Origin: Lingula anatina
Taxonomy: Eukaryota; Brachiopoda; Lingulata; Lingulida; Lingulidae
Assembly: GCF_001039355.2 (NCBI RefSeq)
Contig: NW_019774958.1
Coordinates: 450,866-510,865 of the forward strand
Length of the DNA: 60,000 bases
Reading direction: 5' to 3'
The translations under genes were made by a program, and so were the position numbers. Below are positions 28,201-40,200 of this stretch, piece after piece. Position 1 is the first letter of the stretch, and the number at the start of each line of letters is the position of its first letter. The notes beneath the pieces are model-generated. The model made no database searches and was not told the DNA's origin. It worked only from the letters and a program-made list of their open reading frames with translations.

Positions 28201-31200
28201 ACTTTCCCGGACACCTTGTGACTGTACCATGGTTGTTTGTAACACACTTGAACGTGACATAAGATCTGCAGTAATAAACCCATGCTGATCTTCAACATCA
28301 TTCATTCGATGCTCCACATCTTCTATCTGAACATCGCTGGCTCTGAGTTCTCTTAAACACACTATCAATTCTTTTCCTGTGTGTTTCACATCATCGATCA
28401 GTTTTTGATTGTGCTATAGCCTCAGCATTTATTGTTCTGATCTTTTCTAGTTGTCTATACATTCCCTGGGCATCGTTTGAAACACCTTCCCAGTCCAATT
28501 CATTGAGTCTTTTATCGGCAGATTTTATCCAGTCTTCAATTTTTCCAACTGTCTCCAGGAAATGTTTATTTTTCTCTGAGGTTTTATCAAGTTTTTCTGA
28601 ATAGGCATTACACTGATCTAAAATGTCCTGATAGGAGTCCATGGTGTCCTTGACCTTGTCCCTAACGCCCTCTATATCCTCACCAGGTAATATGAGGTGC
28701 TTAGAGGACCGATCACCTCCCTTTTTGTATTTGAGTTGGCATTTTTGAAATTGCTGAAAATGAAAAAAAAAAAATCAATGCTCACTTCTGTTACATGAAT
28801 GAAAAAATATCACTACTGCAACTTATGATTTTTGTATCAGCTTACATATAAGTAAAAGTTTTCAGATCAATATTTTTGCACCATTCAGATATTATTTCTT
28901 AACTTGTAAGTTGTTTAAATTTCACAGATATGATGTGTTAGAACATATCTGCCTTTAGACTTTAATCTACGACAATACAACTCCCAACATTATAAAATGA
29001 AAATGATAATAAATAGCTTACTGCCTTGAAATATGACAAATCTAGGCAAAATATTATCCTTTTTTTTTTTTTTTTTTTTTGCAAACTACCATCTCCCATC
29101 TCCTTACCTTTGCCTCATCCATGAAATGCTGTGCAGCCATATTGAGGAAGCGTAGATCAGCCTCATGGGCCATCACTTCCCGACTAAATGCCTAAAAAAA
29201 CAATTTTTATACTATAAAACCTATCTATACCTCTCACATTTATATGATTCATAAAACTATTTTTCAATATTTTGGCAAACAACTGCCTTATTTTTAAGGC
29301 ACAATAAAGGAAAACTATTATTATTAACTATCTCTAATTGAAAAAAAAATCAAAATCACAATGTACTGGTCATTTGAAATTATAATTCATGTATTACAGA
29401 TGTTATATATTCACTGTATAATTCTCAATATTTTCAAATGCTTGTAGTTCCTTTTAACAAACACCTAAATGGATACATGCACCTTAATAAAAGATGTTAT
29501 CAGAGTCCCAAATAGCAGCTGTAGATAAACGCCCATGATAAATGAACTCTGTGACCTCAAGATTATAATAGGGCTATTCCCTACACAGGCAGAGCACTCA
29601 GTTAAACCACTGTTAACAAGGCACCAGTTTGAAAGAGTAACTTAACCAGATGCTCCATTGTTTTTAAGAAAGGCATTTAGCAAGAACAGAAAGAAAGAAA
29701 ACTTAAACTATTGACAGGAAAGTAACCATCTTTTAGATCTCTTTAAAAATGTTAACACAGCATGACACCCAGCTGCTAAAAGACATACACACCCTGTGCT
29801 TGTCCATGTGTTCTTTCAGCTTGTTTAGATTGATGGCAGTTTTTGGAGTGACATTTTCCTTTGCTGCTTGCAACCATGCAAGAACCTTGCCAAGTTCACC
29901 ACTGAACTTCTGTAGTTCTTGAGAACTTCCTTCTAAATGTTTCAAGCGAGATTCTGATTCAACACAGACCTGTAATTCGATAATAAATTTCAATTTACTT
30001 CCCTCATTATTACATTATCAATTTTTTATCTATGACACTTTACATTAAATTATCAAAATAATAAATATTCAACCAATTGGTTTTTGCCAAATTAAATTTA
30101 TATTTATTTTGAATGACTGCATTTCTGAATGAAATAACATTCTCATTTGACTCTTTTCCACTAAAATTTAATTCGACCTTGGATCCATTTACTATTACAC
30201 TACAGCAGATATGTAAATCTAACATTTCCATTTTGAAATTCTTCCATCAATAACAACAACATACATTATCCAGTCGGTTTTTGAGGTTCCCTACAAGAGC
30301 TTGAAGCTGGTTGACCTGGTCATCATCTAATTCATCAATGTGGTCATCCAGTAGTTGTTCTGCCTGCGTGACAGCAGCTAGGAGTGGACTGTGATGGTTA
30401 GAGATCTCCTTCTGCACACTCTGAATATAGGGAGATAACAACATAGTTCAGACCCTTAACACAACATATAATTACAGTCATTAAGGTACCTGATACTGAA
30501 GACACCTGGTGGGGAAATAGTCAACTAAATGCCACAGGTACATGGCATAAGGATTCCCTTATAAGGATTCACATATCATTTTTTAACATTAAATCAAAAT
30601 GCCCCATTCTTCTACTAATCATTCTGAAATTACTTCTGAATCAATTGACCCTTAATCAAAGCAAAAATGTTTACAGGTTTTTTATGCTAATCCAATAATC
30701 CAGAATTATCAAATCATTAATACCTGCTGTTCTAGGAGTAACTTCTGGAGTTCTGTGCTGTCATCTGTTATAGGTCGCTGGTTGTCAAAGTAATGTTCAA
30801 CATCGGTGATCCAGTTTGTCTGATTCCGCAACTCTTGCACAACCTGTTCGTACGTTTCTGCTACATAGTCCTAAGATACAGGAGCATAGAATATAAGCAA
30901 GTTGTTCTAATAGTTTTCTTAGACTGCAAGAAACACATCAACAGATCTCTGTAAGCAAGTGGTAAGCATAGATCAAACTTATGAAGTTATAAATGAAGCA
31001 TGCATATTTTACTGAGAATACAAATTATTCATTTTCCATGAAATTTCATTGTGATATTTACATTGTACTTTTACCATTACAAAAAGCATGGCGTTTGAAA
31101 CTGAGAAGTGAAAGATGCAAGCATGAAGCACTGGTGAGCACTATCTGAAATCACTCAAGAACATTTCCTACTGCAAGTTCCTTAGTTTACAGAGAAAGGA

Positions 31201-34200
31201 TACTTTCTGTCAGAAACAAGTGCAGTATTATCATTGGAATCTTAATGAATTTTCATCATTAAGCTTGTCAACTAGTAGAAAGCATTGAGATTCAGCTAAT
31301 CAGCAGTGTTATTTGAAAAGTAACAGCAACAAAGCTTTTTAACTTGTTTGAGCAATTGCTGCTTCACACAAAAGTGACTGTTGAATATGCCAAACAAATT
31401 CTACTTACAATTCATGATGCAAATCAACTGCTACTTGATATCATGAAATTCCAAAATGCAAACCTAGAACTAACACTGAGTATCTGAAATAAGACTTACA
31501 AAAGCAACTCAAACTCACTCACTCTTGTTAGTATAACTAATTGTTTATTGATATAAATAAGATACAATGGTTTTATACAATATAGAGTTCTAGCAAGTGT
31601 AACAATGGCACTAACAGCAAACAATGGAAAAAGATAAAATTGCAATTTGCATTCCATAAAACCATTTCAAAATTCAAACAAGCAAAAAACATTCATTTTA
31701 AAATACACTGATAACAAAAGTGTAAACCCTGTTTCAGAAACCTTACTAAAATCATCCCATTCCTATCTTAAAGCATTTTTTATTGGCAGTGTAAAGCTGT
31801 TATATAATAAAACTTCCCCTTTGTATATAAATAGATGAACTTTCTTCAGTAATTCAATTAATTGTCTTTAAGTCAGCTCATGGCACCTTAAGAATCTTTC
31901 TAAAAGAATAAGTTTGTATATAAAAAAGAGTGGCAGATTTGTGTGAAGCTTCCATACCATTAAGAAAATTGTATTTTCAAACAGATATGTCCTCTGGTTT
32001 TCATCTAAGATCTTTTACTCAAAGATGTAAATCTTGGGACCAAGCAGATAATTAAATAAAGTAGAGCATCATATTTACGTAGTTGGAGTCTGGAAAGCTG
32101 TCAACATATCTCAATATTGGGATATCATTTCTAATAAGTAAATACAAAGAGCTATCACCTTACAATATATCAGCAGTACGGAAATTAAACGAGTAATCAT
32201 TGTAATTTAGCAATTTTGTTTAAATTTTTAAACATCTATCAAATATTCAGCATTTTGGGACCTATCAAGAAAAGCTGGATTGTATTTTTCAAATTTATAT
32301 TTGACCAAAAGCGCAAAATTTATACTAGCTAAACTGCCTACTGGTTCATTGCACAACAATACATGAACAGCGGAACTGTCAAACACATATCTGTCAATTT
32401 TTTCGTTCATTTTTTAAAATATTCTTTTTAATGAATGGGTTAAATGACTTAAAAGCAAGGGGTTTTGTATCAATATAATGCCACATTATAAAATGGTTTA
32501 ATATAATTGTGATTACAATACAAAGAATAAACAGTCACCTAATGATATTTTAAAAAGTTAGAAAGAATAATAATTCTACTACATATTTCCAGCATGAGTT
32601 TCCTCATTCTCCAATTTCAAACATTTCCCAAAAGATATTTTAGACATCAGAAAGTCTCTGGCATATGCGATAGTTATGCTAATGTCTTATATGTTATAAT
32701 TGTATGATAATGTATTATGCTGCTCATAGATTTCGAGGTCAAGGTGCTCTCCTTGGTTCCTGTTGGACAGGTGGTCACTTTATGCAAGGCCAGCTGACTA
32801 CTCAACTAGTAGTTATAGAAGCTGTATTTACTAGCTTCTGCATACACCTATGAAGTTGGAAACATATCAGTCTGTTAGTGGACTATCAACATTTACAACT
32901 ATCAAGTAATAATGCAAAATGTCTTTACACGCCATGCACTTTGAAAACAAAGTTACATAATATTTTTCTACAGTATAAATGCAAGACTAACATTAACGCC
33001 ATTCTTACCATTAACCATGATGCATAAGTCCCTTGAACAGTGGAAGTAAATGCTAATTATTCAACATTTTAAGAGTCTGTAAGCTTCTTTTACTTCAATA
33101 AATAGTTTTCTTTACTGATTGTATAAATGCACGATAAAGAAGGCAAAGTAAAGTAGACAAAAAATATGGGGATATTTACCAAAGAGATTCCCTTCCCAAC
33201 CATGTGTATGTAAAACCAAAACCTCCACCTCAAGGGATGATAGTCAAAAATAATATCCAAACAGTCTTGTGCACACATGCACAAACAAACAAAAAATAAA
33301 TAAATGGTGTAATGGGCTGTTAAGTATTAGTGGCAAGCAAAGCAGGCATCTAGGCACAGAGAAAAGCAGGCATAATGCAGTGAATGCACAAAAAAGTTTT
33401 TTTTGTCAATTGTAACTACCAGAAGGCAAGACCCTATAATAATAGAATGGCTAAGTTCACCACAAGCAACCTACCTTGGTTTCTTCCATAAGCAGTCCGT
33501 CCACTGAAACCTTCCTCCTCTGTGCCTGTCTGGGCAATGACTGTGAAATGCTTCTGGATTGCTGTGAAGGTACAGGACCTGCAGACTGCTGTTCAAAAGA
33601 TCTACTAGATGTTAAAGTTAGTTCAGTTTCTAGGCCCATCAATGCCATTGGGTCAGATGATCCACTAACTACAGCTTTCTCAGAACCAGTGACAGTATTC
33701 AGTGACATGTCAAACTGAACATGGGCATGCACTGCCTCTTTTTCCTCATCTCCTTTTAGTCTGCCCATCCTATCTGAACTAGAGAGGGAGGAGATAGCTT
33801 CTTGGCTTGCAGTAATTTCAGCTATAACATCACCTAATGGATACCGATCATCACCATGTTGCTTTCCTTTTAGGATTATCAGTCCTTTCTCTTGAGCTTG
33901 CTCGATTGTAAGACTGTTGAATTTATCTGGCAGCCTCAGTTTTCCAGTTCTAGGTTCCATAATTCTAGAAGCCAAGGCTACAGACACAGAGACTGGTTTG
34001 AGTGTTATTGGGTCAATGACCATGGAGGCATCTCCATCAATCAGCCCCTGTGCCACTGCCTCTCCCATGGTGTGTACTCTCCCTGTGACAGGGTCTGTTA
34101 TGATACCAGTGGTGGTGTTAATGAGGCCTTGCTGGAGTGCATCAGCAAGAGTCAAACCCTGGACATGGCCATTCACTTCCCCTTTTTCTGAAGGAGCAAT

Positions 34201-37200
34201 CAGCCCCCTTTCAAATGCCTGATCCATGTGTAAGCGCTCCCCAGTGTTAGGATCAATTAAAAATCCTTTGCGCAAATCTACTATCCCCTTCTGAACAGCT
34301 TCATCCAAGGTCAGCTTTGCACCTGACTGGTCCAAAATTTCTCTGCCACTTGGGTTCAGCAGACCACAATTAAGAGCCTGATGGAGTGTAACATGACCTC
34401 CACTACTAGGATCATAGAACCTACCAGTCTTAGTTTCATATAACCCAACCTCCAGTGCCTTGGACAGAGAGACGCCATAGCACTGCTCGCCTGGCATAGC
34501 TTCCAGCAGGGGACTCTTGGGAGCAGTTGGTGAAGGAAGTCTGGGCCTCCTTGTAATGGCAGGCTTGATTTTTTCAGATTCTTTAGCCCCCTTCATATCT
34601 AGTGATTTAACCTGCCTTGTATTCTGTATCTGTTTAGACATGTCTGCTGCATCATGTGACTCAGATTTGGCCTCAAGTTTGAATGCCTCATGTTGTAAAT
34701 CAGTAATGTTTGAATCAAAATCCTCGGCTGACATATTTCTCAAAGTGTCAACATTTTTGTCTTGGAGCAATCCTGCTTTTACTGCCTCTTCAAATGTTAG
34801 TTCTTGACCTGAAGTTGGTTCCACTATGGATCCAGAAGAAAAGTCAACAAGACCCTGCTCCTTTGCTTCTGACAGTGAAATGGGAGTTGCCGAAGAAATA
34901 AGCCAACCATTAGATATAGCATCATCTAAACTGACCAACATTCCATTATCAGGATGGACAATTTTTCCAGCCTGACCATCTACCAGTCCCACTTCTATGG
35001 CTCCTTGAAGGGTCAAATTCTCTTGTGTGACAGGATGGATGAAAATGCCTGCATGTTCAGGATGAATAATTTCTCTATCAAGTGCCTCTTGGAGAGTGAT
35101 TTCCTGCCCACTTTCTGGGTCAGCCACATGGCCAGTATGTGGGTCATATATTTCTTGGCCTATAGCTTCACCAAGGGTCAAGAAGTTGGCTTTCTTCTTT
35201 GTAATCAGCTGTCGTTCTAAAGCCTCAGCTAGTGTTATGATATGTCCAGATGGCAAGTGAACCTGACCAGTGGATGGATTTATCAAACCTTTACCAACAG
35301 CATCTTCAACTGGCAGCATCTGTCCACTCTGTAAATCTTTGAAGACAGACAAATTAAAGTCAATCTGGCCACTTCTGATGGCATCATCTAAAGTATGAAT
35401 GGCAGCCTTCGTTTCTTCCTTTCCAATTATATGTTCAATACTAGGTTTTCCTGCAATTTTCTTTTTTCCTTCATTTTTTTTCTTTTTCTCAGATATATAA
35501 CTATGTTTTCCATCAACATAGGATTTGTCAGATGAAGTTTGTGAAACATCTACTATCAACCCAAGAGCTACAGCTTCTTCTAAAGGAATCTTTACACCTG
35601 TGAGTGTATCCTCCACAAAACCATGTTCACTGTCCACCAAACCCTTCAAGACTGCTTCACTGATGGGTACCAGTTGGCCAGTGGCTGAATCTTTGATAAA
35701 AGTGTTATCGGTATCTATTACACCTTTCTTCACTGCCTCTGACATTGACAACCTTTTAGAAGTTTTAGCATCTATGATATAGTTAGTTTTGGTATCCAAC
35801 AGTCCATCTGTGACTGCTTCAGTTATACTTGGTGATCTTTCTCTGTCTCGCCTCTGGACTTGAAGCTTTGATGCTATCCCAGCTGAGCTAAAATCATTCT
35901 GTTGCTGATTTTCAGAAAGCTCTGCAGTTGTTATTACTGTCAAAGGAGGTGGAATGGATTTTTGTTTACCGGTTCTTGGTTTAAGTTTTGGTGTACTGTT
36001 TTCAGATGTTCCAGGAGTTCTAAACTGCAGCAGAAGACCTTTATTTTGTGCGTCTGTAATGGACAATCTTTCATCAGTTTTGCTGTCTTGAACTGTACAC
36101 GTTTCTGGATCAAATATCGCAAGCTGTATTGCTTCACTCATAGTAACTTCCTTGCCGGACCAAGAATCTTGAAATTCTTTCACAGTTGAATCAAAAACAT
36201 CATTATCCATGCACTGTAACATAGTCATTTGCCTTCCACTCACTGGATCAGTGTATATCCCAGTGGAAGGATTCAATGCTCCACAACTTATTGCCTGAGT
36301 AAAGGTTCTTGGTAGCTCAGGTTTTCTCAACAGCCCTGCATGTCCAGCTTGCTGGAGTGTCAATTGTTTTTGGGAAATGTTCACAACGCCTTTTTCTGGG
36401 TCTACAATGCCTAAAGCAATGGCATCTGGAATACTTAACATTTCATGGGTCTCTGGGACGTAAATTTTACTTGTGGAGTCTAAAATGCCATCAGAAATTG
36501 CTTTGTTTAAACCTTTGTTTCCACTTTCCATATGAATATCTTCATCTTCTGGAACATGCAACAATTGTGTCTGTATAACTCTTCCTTCTTTGACTGCCTG
36601 GTCAAATGATATATCTTTGCCTTTGGTTGGGTCAAACACACGCCCAGTGCTGGTGTCCACAATACCAGTTTGTATTGCATTTAACAATGGGACAGCTTCA
36701 TTTGTCTCTGGGTCTCTAAGTAATAACTTATTAGGGTCCAATATTCCAGTTTCAATGGCCTTTTCTAAAGTTAGCATCTTCCCAGACACGGGGTCAATGA
36801 TCCTACCTGATGACTTGTCCCAGAATCCTTCTACTAGTTGTTGTAAATATGGAGGAATGGCAGATGTATCCAGAATAACGCCCATGTCTACAGCAGTTGC
36901 CAAGTTGATTCTCTCGCCAGAATGTGAGATAAGCAATTCACCTGAATCTAAATCCAGGAGGTTTTGCTCCACTGCTTCTTGCAGTGTCAGCATCTGCCCT
37001 GTGGATGGGTGTTTAATTTCTTTGGAAGATGGATCAATCAGGCTATGTTGAATAGCCTCTCTTAATGTGATCTTCTTCTCTGAGCCTGGACCAGTAATTA
37101 ATCCAGTCTGATCATCATAAAGTCCGAGCTGGACTACCTCAGATAATGTTAATGCCTTAGCTGAATCTGATATAAACTCGGAGTTGTAAGCCTCGAGAAG

Positions 37201-40200
37201 ACTAATACTTTCACCTGTGGATACATCCATCACTTCTCCTGACTTAGGATTGACCAGCCCCTGTGTTATGGCATCAGATAGGGTCATTGGCTGGTTTGAA
37301 GATGGTAAATTTATCAAAGTTCGTTCACTGTCAATAAGACCACTTTCTATTGCACTCTGGAGCGTCAGGCCTTGGACACTACCAGTACCTGCATCGATGA
37401 AAACTTGAGATGATGGATCAAACAGTCCTTGATGAAATACTTCAGTCAAACTCAAACCTTTACGCTGTGACAAACCGGTAGACACATGCCATGCAATGTT
37501 AGTGTTTCCCATTGGGAGGGAGGGTACTTGAATATTACAAGTTTCTACCAGGTTATGTTGCTGACTGTCTCTTCTCTCTAGCTGCTGAACTCTAGAGTCT
37601 GAGGACACTTGAAGACTTTGTAATCCATGCTGAGAAGCAGGTGTAAGGGGAAAGTCACCCTCACCCTGTCTGTTTTCTTTAATAAGCAAGCGGCGAGACT
37701 CTATACTCTGAGATTGAACACCCTGTAAAGCAATGAGGATAAAAGCATCTCCAATGCATTCCAGCCTAGGAGTACCCAGGTATGATTTCAGGTTAGTGCA
37801 TGTGGAAACAAGCTTAGTTTGGCCTCTGTATAATCCCACAGCCCTCATGCAAGAACCCCCTTCCCAGAAAGACCCACCCTCTGAGTGTTGGACTCACAAA
37901 TAAAATAAATGCAACCAAAAAATAATAAAATAAAAATAATAAAATCAAAAGCCATTCTCAATAAGCAAAAACACGTACCTGATCTGCAAGTTGTTGATCT
38001 GCAAGCTGCTCCCTGCTGCTGGACATGTGACCCCTACCAAATGTGCTTACACTACCTGCACTGCCCCTGCTGTCCCTGCGATCCAAACTAGAAGTTCTGC
38101 TACGACTACCAGACTGCTGGTCTGTGAAATGGAAGATGCCTGCTTCAATGGCCTCTTGTATGGTCATCGTCTCACCTGTAATCTCATTAACAACTTTCTT
38201 TTGGTTATCTATATAATAACCAGGGTTCAAGAAATATGGCCTGTAGGACTTCTGTAGTGTTGCTGATCCACTACGGCCCCTGGTAGCAGCTTGGATATTT
38301 TCAGCCTGTGGCTGGTCAGTAAAGCGGAAGATGCCTGCATCAATGGCCTCTTGTATGGTCATCACCTGCCCAGTCACCTGGTTAGCAACATTCTTCTGGG
38401 CATCAATGTAATAACCTGGGTTGATCACGTAAGAACGGTACTGCTTTTGTTTTGTAAATTTGGTGGTCTTATAATGCCTGTTCTCATGGAACATACCCTG
38501 ACTTTGGCCTGAAGGTGGTACAGCCAAAGTAGCATAACCCTGGTCATATCTAGGCATTAACTGTGTCTGTGAGTGTGATCTCTGCATGGTGCCCCCAGCT
38601 TCACGATTCACCTGCATCTGAGAGTGAGCTCTCTGCATAGAGCCATATCCAAGGTTCACTTGTGTTTGTGAGCCAGCTCTCTGCATTGTGCGACCATCAT
38701 AATTCATGTTGTCTAAGTTAGAGGAGGAGTAAGACCTACGATGAAGGTTCATGGTTGATGTAGTTCTGGTCAGCCTGGGCACCAGTAAGCCTTGATTAAT
38801 TGCCTCTTCCACTGGCATACTTGCACCTGTTGAAGCATCAGTGAACAATCCTGTCCTTGGGTCTATCAGGCCTTGCTGTATAGCCTCTCCAACTGAAACT
38901 GACCGACTGGCCATGGTGGATGACCATGTGGTAATGACTGGTGATCTTGTGTTAGACACAATGTATCCATTTAAGAAGGCATCATCTATACCCATTCTTT
39001 GACCAGTTAGTGGATGGGCAAAGGTCTGGTTTTTCAGGTTTACTAAACCTCTGGCCAGGGCTTCTATAAACAACATGGGTTGTCCTCTCTCTGTGTATCT
39101 AAGTAAACCAGCTTGTTTGGCCTGTTCAAAGGTCAACAGATGTCCACTTCTGGGATGCTTGAAGGTTTGATTGTGGAGATCAATTAGACCTCTTTCCAAG
39201 GCTTCAACAAAGGACAACCCCCTTCTTGCAGTTGCCATCCCATCTTGGGAAATGGTTCTGAATGCAGATGGCCGTGGAGGAAGTGTAGCAGATCCTTGGT
39301 TTGTAAAACTTCTCTGTTCTTTCTTTGTGATAGTTCTGGTCATGGTCGTGGTAGATGATCCTGGATTTATGAGACCTTGTTTAACTGCCTCACCGACTGA
39401 CATCTTGTGTCCAGACCCAGGATCATGATAAAGACCTGTATTAGGATCAATACGCCCTAGCTGGAAGGCTGCAGTAAACGTGACACCATTTCCAACAAAA
39501 GGGAGAGAGGCCATGGAAGCAGATTTGTTACCAAGAGCTGTCAAGTCCTCCCTGGATTCTCCAATAAGGAGGCCACGATGCACTGCTTCATCAATGCTCA
39601 TCTTTTCTCCAGTGTTTGGGTGAGTATAGCGCCCTCTTGCAACATCAATAAGGCCTTGTTGTAGTGCTTCTTGCAAAGTATGCTTTACTGAATCTTCCAC
39701 ATGGACCACTCTTATCAAACCCTGCTGCACTGCAATATCTAAAGGTATCTTCTCATCAGTGTAAGGATTAACATAACACCTAGAATGTTTATCCAAATAG
39801 CCATGGCGGATAGCTTCAGCAACAGATATCTCTTCATTTGTCCTTGGGTCTAAAACTGATTTTATAGAAAAGGACTTGGTATCTTTCGCCAATGGACTAG
39901 TTCCTTTGCCAAAAGGATCAGAAGAATACAACTTTACAAGACCCTGTCTTACTGCTTCTTCTATAGGTATTCTTGTATTGGTTTGGGGATTGACATAATT
40001 TCTTCCCTGTTTGTCCAAATAACCATGCCTGACTGCCTCCCCCACTGTTATTTCCTCTCCTGTCCTTGGGTCAATGACAGACTTTATGGAGAATGACACA
40101 GTGCCTCCACTCACAGGCATAGAGCCAGGAGATGTTGGAGAAGAAAGATTTTCACGAGAGCTAGCAGCCTGTAGAGTGCGTTCTGGTGTGATATCTGATC

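Noticed and set aside
29485-29660. Possible tRNA-derived SINE in a rod intron
   Set aside because: Some box-A-like words are present, but no convincing B box or tail; not supported.
32228-32410. A 60-residue minus-strand open frame in the intron after plectin-repeat exon B
   Set aside because: No matching splice phase and no similarity to neighbouring domains.
37723-37848. An upstream in-frame ATG extension of exon B as an alternative first exon
   Set aside because: The frame happens to be open, but the acceptor at 37723-37724 with phase 0 fits the upstream exon and nothing indicates a promoter in the 256-bp intron.
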